This document shows, piece after piece, positions 43,477 through 52,835 of a DNA stretch of 64,000 nt. The translations under genes and the position numbers were made by a program. Below the pieces are notes generated by a model. The model worked only from the letters and a program-made list of their open reading frames with translations, did no database searches and was not told where the DNA came from. This DNA is from Cytobacillus oceanisediminis (GTDB lineage Bacteria; Bacillota; Bacilli; Bacillales; Cytobacillaceae), in the NCBI RefSeq assembly GCF_007830235.1, contig NZ_VLKI01000001.1, positions 118,464 through 182,463 of the forward strand, written 5' to 3'. Within the stretch, counting starts at the first letter, position 1. Each line of letters begins with the position of its first letter.

Positions 43477-43500
43477 TTATAAATACACTCCCATCGATCA

Positions 43501-44724
43501 TTACAAATGCAAAATTTGAGGCCTTGCTGAGACAATCAAAAGGGTTACAGCAATACAGCCAAGGCCCATCAAGGCGCCAGCCCATAATGTACCAGTCAAT
43601 CCTGCAACCGCTCCTATAAGGATCGCTCCCAACGGAATAAAGCCTCTGTCCATTAAGGTAATGCTCAAAACTCTCCCGCGCATCTGGTCAGGAACATGCA
43701 TTTGCAGGGTAATCCGGCTAATGGTGCGATAGGTCTGACTCGTTAATCCAACCAGAAACATAGCTATCCCTGCGATTAAAACGTTTGTTGTTGCTATGAA
43801 TAAAAGCAAGGAAGCTCCAAATCCCAAAATAGAATAGACCAGCCATTTTCCGGCTCCTTTAATCTCACTGCCTGACGAAAGCAGGGTTGTCCCCATTAAC
43901 GCCCCTATAGATGATATGGATAAAAGCATCCCAAAGCCCTCTGACCCCATATTCAATAGATCTCGTGCAAATAGAGGCATCATGGTTGTATAAGGAAACC
44001 CAAAAACCATCGGTACAATGGCCAATATAAGCAGTGATTGGACGGAGGGCTGGTTTCTTACATAATCTGCCGCGTCGCGAAATGATCCTTTATTGCTTTT
44101 CCTTTTGTTCATGTTTGAACAAGAAACAGAACGAATCATCAGCAACGAGCACAGAACCCCTAGCGTTCCCCAGGCATTTATATAAAATAAATTCTCAATT
44201 TCAGTGACTGCAAGCAAGGCTCCTGCCACTGCAGGACCGACAATGCGGGCCAGATGAATAACCGTCGTATTAATGGCAATCGCACTTGTCATCGAAGGCT
44301 CCGGTACAAGATTTGGCACAAAAGCATTGCGAATAGGAGGATCCATTGCCGCCAGCATAGCTCTAAGAGTCACTATACAGACAAATATCCAAAATGGCTG
44401 TGCGGACTCGACAATATAGCCAAGAAAAAATGTCAGCAGCATCATCCCAATTTGAATCCAAATCAGCAATCTTCTCCTATCATACTGATCAGCCAATATG
44501 CCTGCCGGGACACTAAGCAAAAAAGCAGGCACCAGCCGGCAGGCATTGATCAACCCCAAATAAAGAGGTGAGTTAGTAAACTGCAATACAGCCCAGTTTA
44601 GGGCTACTAAATCCATCCAGTCTGCTACACGAGAAACCAGGCTTCCGGACATAAATATTCTAAATGTTCTAAAATGAAGAGCAAAGCGGGATGGCCTCTG
44701 AAAATGAATGTCTGCTTGAGCCAT
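43501..44724 (-). CDS. MFS exporter of the siderophore operon
   Basis: 407 residues, twelve helices, in the MFS3/EntS-like group: FMSGSLVSRVADWMDLVALN (29-48), GILADQYDRRRLLIWIQIG (motif A, about 96-114), MRGRVLSITLMDRGFIPLG (second half). Lies between the second synthetase and the PLP enzyme, with gaps of 5 and 24 bp. It is the likely efflux pump for the finished siderophore, analogous to SfaA. ATG 44724 follows AAGGAT. Confidence 0.84.
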   Translation of the reverse strand: MAQADIHFQRPSRFALHFRTFRIFMSGSLVSRVADWMDLVALNWAVLQFTNSPLYLGLINACRLVPAFLLSVPAGILADQYDRRRLLIWIQIGMMLLTFFLGYIVESAQPFWIFVCIVTLRAMLAAMDPPIRNAFVPNLVPEPSMTSAIAINTTVIHLARIVGPAVAGALLAVTEIENLFYINAWGTLGVLCSLLMIRSVSCSNMNKRKSNKGSFRDAADYVRNQPSVQSLLILAIVPMVFGFPYTTMMPLFARDLLNMGSEGFGMLLSISSIGALMGTTLLSSGSEIKGAGKWLVYSILGFGASLLLFIATTNVLIAGIAMFLVGLTSQTYRTISRITLQMHVPDQMRGRVLSITLMDRGFIPLGAILIGAVAGLTGTLWAGALMGLGCIAVTLLIVSARPQILHL

Positions 44725-44729
44725 AACGA

Positions 44730-46832
44730 TTATCCTTCTTTCCCGCCAAATTCGTGCAGAGGATTGGGGACAATAGAATAAGAATAATCTTTCCCTTCGG
44801 GTGCAAGGCGCATTTTTGTCAATGCCTTGTGGTTAACTGTTGCCTGGTAAAGAGCCTCTTTGTCCATACAAGCTTTATCTCTATACTGTGGCTGGATTTC
44901 AAGCTGGTCAAAGACATTTTCACAAATACCATGAACTTCCTTCCACAGCTCACCCTCTTCCAATCCGAATTGCTTGCACAGCTGCAGAATGAATTCACCG
45001 CAATGATTCTGGAAAACCGTATAAAATACCTTGTTATGCATTTCCCCAAGATGATCTGTCATGATTACTGAACCTGGATAAAATTCCGCTTTAATTAGCT
45101 GTTCCTGAAGCCTGCTTTGATAAATTCTGGCTCCACCCCAGTCCCGGAATAACATTCTAACAGGCCGGCCTTCCTTAAATACCATTACACTGTTTTGCAA
45201 ATGGCCTTCCAATCCAATTCCGTATTTCACCATAAGAGTCAGGAAGCCTGGAAGCGCGATGGACATATACTCTGAGAAAAACTGAAATGCCGTTCTGCGA
45301 AGTGATTTTTCTTGCCTTTCTTCTGAATATCTTTCAATTAACTCTTTCAGCACAGACTTATCAGAAATCGGTGAATCTGAAAACAATGAACTGCCAACGA
45401 TGGCTACTTCGTCCAAATCTATTAATCTTTCAACATTCTCCCGCAAAACTGCAGATAGATTTCTGCTTTTCAAAGTGCTTCTGTCATCCATGCCCCTTTC
45501 TGTTTCTTTGGCTTTAAAATTAAATCCTCCGCATTCGCATACTGGCATAAATGTCTTCAGCAACTTTTGTTCCCGTTCCATAACCTCCTGTATGAGGCGA
45601 GTAAAAACAGATGCATTATTTGCAGTATTGGCTGAAATCGAGCGGACAGTGGAAGTCATCTGACTATTGACGGCTACTTTGATTGCATATTTCGCAGTCT
45701 CTCCATTCGAAAGAGGCACCACAGTTCTAAAGGAAGAGGTTGCCCCGCAAGGAACAGCAAAACCTTTTACAGGAACGACGATTCGTTCTTTTATTTCTTC
45801 CGGGTAGATCTCTGGTATCGCTTTTTCCAGCTGCCATGAATGCACCGGGACAAATATATAATCGTTTGTATCAAGTCCTTGCTCTGCAAACTCCTTCTCA
45901 GCTGCGCTTGGCAAATCGGGATACTCGCTGAAAAGAATGGAATTGGCATTTTCCTCACTTTCTTCGATAACACCCCATTCTGCATAATCCTTGTGTATGC
46001 CAACATATTGTATTTCCGTTACCCCTTCAAATTCAGGTGCATAACCAAAAACATCCTCTGGTTCCATTCCTATTTTTGTTTTTGTCCCAGGATGAAGATT
46101 GTGTCCTTCTACACATAGCTGTTCGAAAAATAAACTGGAATCAAAATTTGGATTTTTCCTTTTTTGCAAAAGGACCCAATCGATTGAATTTGTTATTCCT
46201 TGAATGCCTGCCCTTTTTTGGTATTTCTTTTTCTTCCTGTCCCAGAAGGAATAGGAAAGAGCCAAATTTGCACTGCTATTTTTCAGCTCTTCCTCCAGCT
46301 TCACCCAAGAGCTTTTATCATTTGAATTTTCTTCTTTGCTGCGCAGCAGTCCGAGAAACGCTGCAGCATGTTGAATTCTCTTGACTCCCCCACCGGAAAT
46401 ATGCAAAATGCTTCCAGTCACTTCTACCCTGCTAAACGCATACGTCCGGCTTACAGGAATGACAAGACATTCCTTTTCTGAAAGAGGATATAGTTTATAA
46501 ACCTTTCCGTCTTCCAATCTATAAGAATGAAGAGCCGTGATCATCCTTTGCCAATACTCATCAATGGCCGGAACATTCAAAGCATGGATGGAACCAATGA
46601 CATATAAATCATGTGACTTTGAACTAAGCCCGAGGATATCTTCACGCAGCATGGAACCTGCCAAACGGCTTAAAATACCTTGGCGCCCCTTTGCCAGGTA
46701 TAACTTAAAGGCTTCGGCAAGGTCAGGATCCTTCCTATTTAGAAATTGAAGAATTTTCATTTCATCTTTATGCATATCAGACGGCTTGACCTGTATATCC
46801 TTTTCAAGAAGCTGAACTAAGTTGATACTCAT
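44730..46832 (-). CDS. IucA/IucC-family NIS siderophore synthetase (second)
   Basis: 700 residues from ATG 46832 (AAGGGGAG eight bases before); an earlier in-frame start would overlap the site. NIS synthetases adenylate a carboxylate such as citrate and condense it with an amine or alcohol. Signatures: EGHNLHPGTKTKIGM (about 255-269), PVHSWQLEKAIPEIYP, TSSFRTVVPL, MSIALPGFLTLMVKYGIGLE and LFRDWGGARIYQ, followed by a FhuF-like C-terminal part. Start overlaps the first synthetase's stop in an ATGA junction. Confidence 0.9.
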   Translation of the reverse strand: MSINLVQLLEKDIQVKPSDMHKDEMKILQFLNRKDPDLAEAFKLYLAKGRQGILSRLAGSMLREDILGLSSKSHDLYVIGSIHALNVPAIDEYWQRMITALHSYRLEDGKVYKLYPLSEKECLVIPVSRTYAFSRVEVTGSILHISGGGVKRIQHAAAFLGLLRSKEENSNDKSSWVKLEEELKNSSANLALSYSFWDRKKKKYQKRAGIQGITNSIDWVLLQKRKNPNFDSSLFFEQLCVEGHNLHPGTKTKIGMEPEDVFGYAPEFEGVTEIQYVGIHKDYAEWGVIEESEENANSILFSEYPDLPSAAEKEFAEQGLDTNDYIFVPVHSWQLEKAIPEIYPEEIKERIVVPVKGFAVPCGATSSFRTVVPLSNGETAKYAIKVAVNSQMTSTVRSISANTANNASVFTRLIQEVMEREQKLLKTFMPVCECGGFNFKAKETERGMDDRSTLKSRNLSAVLRENVERLIDLDEVAIVGSSLFSDSPISDKSVLKELIERYSEERQEKSLRRTAFQFFSEYMSIALPGFLTLMVKYGIGLEGHLQNSVMVFKEGRPVRMLFRDWGGARIYQSRLQEQLIKAEFYPGSVIMTDHLGEMHNKVFYTVFQNHCGEFILQLCKQFGLEEGELWKEVHGICENVFDQLEIQPQYRDKACMDKEALYQATVNHKALTKMRLAPEGKDYSYSIVPNPLHEFGGKEG

Positions 46833-48829
46833 AATGCAGTCTCCCCTTTCCATTGCAGCATCGGATTTGGTACTTGGGTATATGGATAATCGGTAACATC
46901 TCCTCGAAGTCTCATAACCGTTAAGGCCTTTAAATCAATCACAGGGTGAAAAATGGCAAGTTCATCTGCAGCAGCAGGTTCCGCTATATTTGGATCCTTT
47001 TTCAGGTCTGAAAAAGCCTGTTCACACACTTTAATAACCTGCTTCCAAAGAACTCCCTCATTGAGTCCCAATGCTCGAACGATGCATGTAATTAATTCTG
47101 CAAAATGGTTTTGTATAACAGAATAAGAGATAATATTACGCAATTGTTCTACTTTTTCCGTAATGATAGATGAGCCAGGATAAAACTCGAAATGAAATCC
47201 TTCCTTCTTCAATCTCTGTGGTAACACTCTTATGCCCCCAAAGTCACGCAAAAGGATTCTTACAGGTTCCCCATTACGGAAGACAGAAACACTATTCTGC
47301 ATATGGCCCTCCAAACTTATTCCATACCGCACCATTAAAGTTAAAAATCCTGGCAAAGACATTTCAGCATATCTTTGGATAAATAAGGAAGCGGCCTCTT
47401 CCAGGATTGATAATTGATAATGACTGGCTAGCTCCTCGATCAATTCAATGGCAATAGTCTTTCCGCTAATCGGCGATTCTGCCAGAAGAGCTGCAGCGGG
47501 CATCGGGACTTCCTTATTTTCTTTCATATGATTCTCAGGGTTTTCCCGTAAAATGGATGCCAAGTTAGCCTGCAGCTTCCACTGATCCTCCTCAGGCAAA
47601 TCTTGATTAAATGGTTGAAAATAAATGCCGGCCCTTTCCTGGAGAACAACAAAACTTCCGCCAAAATGGTTTTCTCTTTCCTGAATTCTTGATAGTATTT
47701 TTGATAGAACAGGCCCATTCTCCACAGAGTTTGGTGAAACCGTACGGACAGCGCTGGTCGTTTGCACATTTACCGCTGTTTTTATATGATGTTTTTTCTG
47801 CCCTCTTTCTTGAATGGGTGCCAGCGAACGAAAAGAAACCAGTGATTGTGTTGGGATACGAAAATCCGATATCGGTATGACTTTGTTTTCCGTAATCTCT
47901 TCTTTGTACAGAGTTCGTAAAGTATGATCAAACTGCCAAGGATGAATGGGAATCAATTCAAACTGATCAGGGTTTAACCGTTTGTCGTACAGAGTTTTTT
48001 CTACAGCTGATCTTAAACCTTCGTACTCCTTGTACAACCAGGCTGTTACCGTATTGTCATCCACAGAGGTAGTTTGACAATAGTCTTTGGAAACGGCCGC
48101 AAGAGCTACTTTTGGTGCTGCTCCCCATTCTGGCGAATATTTAATCACTTCCTCTACATTGAGCCCATACTTTGTTTTTGCACCAGGATGCAGGGGGTGG
48201 CCCTCGACCACGCATTGCTCATAAAAAGCAAGCGGACTAAAGTTCTTATTGTCCTTCCTCTGTTTGGCCACCCAGTCTATGGAATTCTCGATATTTTCTA
48301 ACTTCGCCAGAGCTGTTAACTCTTTTTTTCTAGCAGAAGCTCCTGCCAGCGCCAGTGTCAGATTGGCTGCCCCATTTTCGATTTCCATTTTAAATCTCTG
48401 AAACTGCTTTTCCGTTGCATTCTCCAGCATTCCTTCTTGCCTCAATAACTTTAGAAGGTCAGCAGGATGAGTTAATGCTTTAGCAGGCTCCGGACTGCCT
48501 ATCGTGATATCTCCTTCAATATCAAACCTGTCAAGCGAATGCCTCTTTTTAATAGCTGCCTGAAGCAATAATCCACTAGGGAGCCAGACCTTAATCGTTG
48601 TTTTTGGTCCCTCCTGCCATGAAACTCTCTCTTCGCTGATAATCCTTTCCCGAATGAGTGCCTGAAACAATCGCTGTAATATCCCCCTTCTTCCTGCTGA
48701 AAGATTATTTAGGTACACTGCTTCCAGTTCAGGCTTATGATTTCTGATGTACTCCAGAGTCTTCGATTCTTCCTCATCTAAAAACCTGGTTTGTGCCAAG
48801 CTCTTATTTTCAATATGGACCACGCTCAA
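46829..48829 (-). CDS. IucA/IucC-family NIS siderophore synthetase (first)
   Basis: 666 residues from TTG 48829, seven bases behind AAGGAG. The frame is open further upstream to 48892, but that stretch is the Fur-box region and is unlikely to be translated. Signatures: EGHPLHPGAKTKYGL, IPIHPWQFDHTLRTLY, SFRSLAPIQ, MSLPGFLTLMVRYGISLEG and LLRDFGGIRVLP. Two different NIS synthetases plus one PLP enzyme and one MFS exporter equal the staphyloferrin A gene set (sfaD, sfaB, sfaC, sfaA). The product is probably a citrate-based siderophore, but a vibrioferrin- or other type is possible. Confidence 0.9.
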   Translation of the reverse strand: MSVVHIENKSLAQTRFLDEEESKTLEYIRNHKPELEAVYLNNLSAGRRGILQRLFQALIRERIISEERVSWQEGPKTTIKVWLPSGLLLQAAIKKRHSLDRFDIEGDITIGSPEPAKALTHPADLLKLLRQEGMLENATEKQFQRFKMEIENGAANLTLALAGASARKKELTALAKLENIENSIDWVAKQRKDNKNFSPLAFYEQCVVEGHPLHPGAKTKYGLNVEEVIKYSPEWGAAPKVALAAVSKDYCQTTSVDDNTVTAWLYKEYEGLRSAVEKTLYDKRLNPDQFELIPIHPWQFDHTLRTLYKEEITENKVIPISDFRIPTQSLVSFRSLAPIQERGQKKHHIKTAVNVQTTSAVRTVSPNSVENGPVLSKILSRIQERENHFGGSFVVLQERAGIYFQPFNQDLPEEDQWKLQANLASILRENPENHMKENKEVPMPAAALLAESPISGKTIAIELIEELASHYQLSILEEAASLFIQRYAEMSLPGFLTLMVRYGISLEGHMQNSVSVFRNGEPVRILLRDFGGIRVLPQRLKKEGFHFEFYPGSSIITEKVEQLRNIISYSVIQNHFAELITCIVRALGLNEGVLWKQVIKVCEQAFSDLKKDPNIAEPAAADELAIFHPVIDLKALTVMRLRGDVTDYPYTQVPNPMLQWKGETAL

Positions 48830-48851
48830 GGTCACTCTCCTTTTTCTTTTT

Positions 48852-48914
48852 TGATAATGATAATCTTTATCATTTAATAAGTTCGTAACCAATAATAAGT
48901 GATAATGATTATCA
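48852..48914 (-). promoter_or_regulatory. Fur boxes of the siderophore operon
   Basis: TGATAATGATTATCA (48900-48914) is a perfect 7-1-7 Fur box. A second, overlapping pair of weaker boxes starts at TGATAATGATAATC (48852) and runs to TTTATCA (48872). Both precede the first synthetase by 20-85 bp, predicting iron repression. Confidence 0.9.
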
Positions 48915-48994
48915 TCGTCAACTATCTATAGTCCTAATACTAAATTCTTAAAAAGAAGGCTCTGTTAAAGCTTATTGTTGTTTTTTAGCACCCT

Positions 48995-49180
48995 GTTGAT
49001 TGGAGCGGAAGGTACGAACTCCTCGAAAATGCATTCGCATTTTCTTCGTGCGGTGTTATTTCAGGGAAGCTTATTCAAAGTCCTGCGGGAGTGCGGATCA
49101 AAGGGAGACCCCGCAGGAGCAAAGCGACGAGGAGCGTCGGACCGCCCGCGGAAAGGAAGTGCCTCGTGCTGAAATCAACA
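48995..49180. repeat. Dispersed mosaic repeat, copy 4
   Basis: About 186 bp from TGTTGATTGGAGCGGAAGG to GCTGAAATCAACA, including CGAAAATGCATTCGCATTTT and GAGACCCCGCAGGAGCAAAG. It lies between the siderophore and cobalamin operons. Confidence 0.85.
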
Positions 49181-49205
49181 GGTAAATTTAACAGAGCCAA
49201 AAAGA

Positions 49206-49235
49206 AAAAGACATTCAAATGATAGAATGTCTTTT
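49206..49235 (-). terminator. Terminator of the cobalamin operon
   Basis: Minus-strand AGACATTC/GAATGTCT stem followed by TTTTCTTTTT, 70 bp behind the last gene. Confidence 0.8.
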
Positions 49236-49304
49236 CCCTTATCTAATTCCTCGCCTTAAAAAGGTGTTGTTTCTCTATTTTACTTTCTAACGGTGTATTT
49301 GAAA

Positions 49305-49844
49305 TTAAAATTCAATCCCCTTAACAGCAGGAATGCCCACATCATAATAGTGCTTAACTGGCTTCATTTCGGTTACAAGATCAGCTATTTCAATAATTTC
49401 TTTCTTGGCGGAGCGTCCAGTTATCACAATATACGTATCTTTCCGATGTCTTTGTATAAGATCGATAACCTCTTGCAAAGGGATAACATCGTCTGTAGGA
49501 AACTTGTCAATTGCGAGCGCATTGTTTAATTCATCAAGAATTAAAACATCATAGATTTCCTGCTCCAGCTTCTCCTTTACGAATGCCCAAGCTTTTCTTA
49601 AGGCTTCTCGATGCTCGTCTGGTGTTTTAGTCCAAGTGAATCCAACACCTGTCTGGTACATTTCAATTCCTAACTTATCAAATATTATTTTTTCTCCATA
49701 GGTTCTTTGGGGAGATTTAATGAATTGAACGACCAGCGCTTTCATCCCTCTTCCTGTTGCACGGATTGCTACTCCCAGTGCCGCTGTCGTCTTCCCTTTT
49801 CCATCACCCGTATAAACCAGTACTAGTCCCTTTGAATGACTCAC
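49305..49844 (-). CDS. cobO: Cob(I)alamin/cob(I)yrinate adenosyltransferase
   Basis: 179 residues of the CobA/CobO/BtuR family. Transfers the adenosyl group of ATP to the cobalt of reduced corrinoid. P-loop GDGKGKTTAALG at 14-25, FIKSPQRTYGE, LDELNNAL and ITGRSAKKEIIEIADLVTEM. GTG 49844 is eight bases behind GGGAGG. Last gene of the operon, equivalent to btuR of the B. megaterium operon. Confidence 0.94.
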   Translation of the reverse strand: MSHSKGLVLVYTGDGKGKTTAALGVAIRATGRGMKALVVQFIKSPQRTYGEKIIFDKLGIEMYQTGVGFTWTKTPDEHREALRKAWAFVKEKLEQEIYDVLILDELNNALAIDKFPTDDVIPLQEVIDLIQRHRKDTYIVITGRSAKKEIIEIADLVTEMKPVKHYYDVGIPAVKGIEF

Positions 49845-49860
49845 CCAGTATTCCTCCCCC

Positions 49861-50433
49861 TTAAGATAGCCAACTTGTTTTTTCTGAATAGGAGGTACGC
49901 TTTTTTTCCTTAAGTTTTCCGGCGTCCTCTTCAGCTGGATATCCTATAAACACGCTGCCTATAACCTTCTTATGATCAGGCAAGGATAAAAACTGCCTTA
50001 ATCGATTATCACGGACTAATCCTACTCCCCGGGTTCTCCATACAAACCCCAATCCTAACTCCTCAGCTGCCAGCCACATTGAATGAATGGCACAGCAAGT
50101 GGCATATTCATTATCGGCAGAAGCTTCTTCATCTCCTATTACCATATCTGCTGTTACGGCAATAATGACAGGCGTGTTTTTAACAACCCTTAACGAGCTT
50201 TCTATTAAGTTAGGCTTAGTCGGAAACCTTTCTTTCAAATAATCCAGTGCAAGCTCCTCAAATTGGAGCTTCTTTTCACCTTGAATTACATAAAAGCCCC
50301 ATGGCTCTCTCATACGGTCGTTTGGAGCAAGAGTTGCAGCATGCAGTAAATACTCAATTTTTTCTCGTTCAATATTTGAAGATTGATAATTTCTGATAGC
50401 TCTTCTGCTTTGTAGAATATCTATTACAGACAT
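49861..50433 (-). CDS. cbiY: Nitroreductase-family flavoprotein of the cobalamin operon (CbiY-like)
   Basis: 190 residues from ATG 50433, eight bases behind AAAGGAG. FMN-binding nitroreductase fold: SVIDILQSRRAIRNYQ (2-17), ATLAPNDRMREPWGFYVI, CCAIHSMWLAAEELGLGFVW and VIGSVFIGYPAEE. The position between the uroporphyrinogen methylase and the adenosyltransferase matches cbiY of the B. megaterium operon; the assignment rests on that order. Possible roles are corrinoid cobalt reduction before adenosylation or BluB-like lower-ligand synthesis, but BluB hallmarks were not checked. Confidence 0.75.
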   Translation of the reverse strand: MSVIDILQSRRAIRNYQSSNIEREKIEYLLHAATLAPNDRMREPWGFYVIQGEKKLQFEELALDYLKERFPTKPNLIESSLRVVKNTPVIIAVTADMVIGDEEASADNEYATCCAIHSMWLAAEELGLGFVWRTRGVGLVRDNRLRQFLSLPDHKKVIGSVFIGYPAEEDAGKLKEKKRTSYSEKTSWLS

Positions 50434-50481
50434 CAGGAACACTCCTTTCTGGCAATTAATAAATCAGCTCTTTATTTACAT

Positions 50482-51252
50482 TTATGTAAGAATTTCTTTA
50501 GCTTCTTCCTTGTACCACTTGATCTTTTCCCGTAATCTAACAACCTCTCCAACTAAAATAATGGCAGGATGTTTAATGCCGGATTCCCTTACAGCCTCTT
50601 CTATGGTGGCAAGATTGCCCGTCACTGTTTTTTGCCGTTCAGTCGTGCCCCATTGAATCACCGCAACTGGAGTAGTTGAACGCTTGCCATGACGCATCAG
50701 CTCTCTCGTAATATGCGGCAAATTGCCAACTCCCATGTAAAAAGCAATGGTATCACTGCCTTGGGCTAAAGCTGGCCAGTTAACCCCATCCATCTCTTTT
50801 TCCTTTCTCCCATGGCCCGTTACAATCGTAAAGGAAGTTGCATGGTCCCTATGTGTGACAGGAATTCCAGCATACGCTGGTGCTGCAATGCCTGATGTGA
50901 CACCAGGAACAATTTCAAAAGGAATATTATTCTCTGCCAGCACTTCTGCTTCTTCCCCAACACGGCCAAAAACGCATGGGTCTCCCCCCTTTAAACGAGT
51001 GACCGTTTTGCCTTGAAGTGCCTTCTCTACTAATATTTGATGAATTTCCTCCTGGATTAACGCATGCCTTCCTGGTGATTTTCCAACATATATTAGCTCT
51101 GCCCCGTCTTTCGCGTAATGCAGCAGGTCCTGATTAATTAAACGGTCGTAAGCAATGACATCTGCCTTTTTGATGCACTCCATTCCATATACAGTGATGA
51201 GCTTAATATCCCCAGGTCCTGCTCCAACAAGATATACCATTCCTGCCTTCAT
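50482..51252 (-). CDS. cobA: Uroporphyrinogen-III C-methyltransferase
   Basis: 256 residues. Makes precorrin-2 by two SAM-dependent methylations of uroporphyrinogen III. Signatures: GMVYLVGAGPGDIKLIT (4-20), DVIAYDRLINQDLL, VTRLKGGDPCVFGRVGEEA, VPGVTSGIAAPAYAGIPVTH and AFYMGVGNLPHI. ATG 51252 follows AAGGGGAT. Equivalent to cysG(A) of B. megaterium. Supplies the first committed intermediate to the rest of the operon. Confidence 0.94.
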   Translation of the reverse strand: MKAGMVYLVGAGPGDIKLITVYGMECIKKADVIAYDRLINQDLLHYAKDGAELIYVGKSPGRHALIQEEIHQILVEKALQGKTVTRLKGGDPCVFGRVGEEAEVLAENNIPFEIVPGVTSGIAAPAYAGIPVTHRDHATSFTIVTGHGRKEKEMDGVNWPALAQGSDTIAFYMGVGNLPHITRELMRHGKRSTTPVAVIQWGTTERQKTVTGNLATIEEAVRESGIKHPAIILVGEVVRLREKIKWYKEEAKEILT

Positions 51253-51317
51253 TGTTATCCCCTTCCTGAAATGACAATCTCTTTTTCATATCACTGCTTT
51301 TTCGTTTGATAAAGAGG

Positions 51318-52835
51318 TCACTTGGTAATCTCACTCTTTTGGAACTCTTTCATCTTTTCATTAATATATTGCAGGTTAACATGCTGTCTAACGTGATCTG
51401 CTACCTGATCAAAGGCTTTCTCTCGAACCTCGTTAAACGATATTCTTCCAGTAATGTCCTTCAGTCCTTTATGCCGGCGCACAGTATTAATGAAGTGCTC
51501 ACGGAATAAATCATTATGGAAAATTCCATGAAAATACGTTCCTATTACTCTTCCATCCTCACTTACACAGCCATCAAAGCTATCCTTTGTTCTGATGAAA
51601 GGTGTATAGGCCCCTTCATATTTGGACTGGCCCATATGAATTTCATATCCTGTAACCAGGACCGGACTATCAGGCGAGCAAAGGAGCCCTTCAGAAAGTG
51701 TGGTCATTTTATCTTCTGTAATAGTCGTATGGATAGGCAGCAGCTGGAATCCGGCTATAGTTGAAGTAGAGGACTCTATATGGAACGGATCATTAACTGA
51801 ATGGCCCAGCATTTGAAGTCCCCCGCAGATGCCAAATACACGTGTATGACCCCGGTCGTGTAAAGAAATGATTCTATCCATTAAACCGGTCTCTTTTAAA
51901 AACTGAAGATCATCAATTGTATTTTTACTGCCTGGCAATATAACAACGTCAGGCTCTTTCAGCTGATCAGCATTCGAAACAAAGCGAATATGGCAATCAG
52001 GTTCGACAAGAAAAGGGTCAATATCTGTAAAGTTAGAGATTTTAGGATACCGAATAACAGCTATATCCACATCCTTTGTTTTATCCTGTTTATGGGTATA
52101 CTGATCTAAAATGACAGAGTCCTCAGCATCTATGTTTAAATTAGAAAGGTGAGGGATAACGCCCAATACAGGGATACCTGTATATTCTTCAAACCACGTT
52201 AATCCTGGTGTTAACAGTGAAATATCTCCATGAAACTTGTTTATGATCACTCCAATGATTCGTTTCTTTTCCTCCTCGGACAAAAGCTGTAAAGTACCGA
52301 CAAGACTTGCGAAGACTCCGCCCTTTTCGATGTCACCAACTAAAATAACAGGCGCATTGGCGATATTGGCCACACGCATGTTTACAAGCTCACGGTCATT
52401 TAAGTTCACTTCAGCAGGACTGCCCGCACCTTCAATCACAATTCTTTCAAATGAATTGGAAAGTGAAGAAAGTGCTTCTCGTATTAAGCCCAATCCTTTT
52501 TCAAAAAAATCTCGCCGATATTCCCCCGCCTTCATGTTTTTAAAGGGCTTCCCATGGACAACAATTTGAGATTCATTTTCCCGTGTAGGTTTAATCAAGA
52601 TGGGATTCATATCCGTTGTTGCCCGCACACCCGCAGCCTCTGCCTGTACACCTTGGGCCCTCCCAATTTCCTTCCCATCAATTGTAATATAGGAATTAAG
52701 AGCCATATTTTGGGATTTAAATGGAGCTGTAGAATACCCATCTTGTATAAAAATCCTGCAAAAAGCAGTTACAAGAACACTTTTTCCTACATCAGAATTT
52801 GTGCCTTGTATCATGAGGGGAAGTGCTTTACGCAT
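51318..52835 (-). CDS. cobQ: Cobyric acid synthase (amidates side chains b, d, e, g)
   Basis: 505 residues from ATG 52835, which sits seven bases behind AAGGAG and overlaps the end of cbiA; longer in-frame readings are unlikely. N-terminal dethiobiotin-synthetase-like P-loop LPLMIQGTNSDVGKSVLV (5-22) and VIEGAGSPAEVNLNDRELVN, then a class I glutaminase domain with FGICGGLQMLG (catalytic Cys, about 334-344) and a late TYFHGIFHN histidine. Uses glutamine and ATP on adenosylcobyrinic acid a,c-diamide. Also called cbiP. Confidence 0.94.
   Translation of the reverse strand: MRKALPLMIQGTNSDVGKSVLVTAFCRIFIQDGYSTAPFKSQNMALNSYITIDGKEIGRAQGVQAEAAGVRATTDMNPILIKPTRENESQIVVHGKPFKNMKAGEYRRDFFEKGLGLIREALSSLSNSFERIVIEGAGSPAEVNLNDRELVNMRVANIANAPVILVGDIEKGGVFASLVGTLQLLSEEEKKRIIGVIINKFHGDISLLTPGLTWFEEYTGIPVLGVIPHLSNLNIDAEDSVILDQYTHKQDKTKDVDIAVIRYPKISNFTDIDPFLVEPDCHIRFVSNADQLKEPDVVILPGSKNTIDDLQFLKETGLMDRIISLHDRGHTRVFGICGGLQMLGHSVNDPFHIESSTSTIAGFQLLPIHTTITEDKMTTLSEGLLCSPDSPVLVTGYEIHMGQSKYEGAYTPFIRTKDSFDGCVSEDGRVIGTYFHGIFHNDLFREHFINTVRRHKGLKDITGRISFNEVREKAFDQVADHVRQHVNLQYINEKMKEFQKSEITK

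Noticed and set aside
48830..48892. N-terminal extension of the first siderophore synthetase
   Set aside because: The extension is encoded by the Fur-box region and precedes a well-placed AAGGAG and TTG start.
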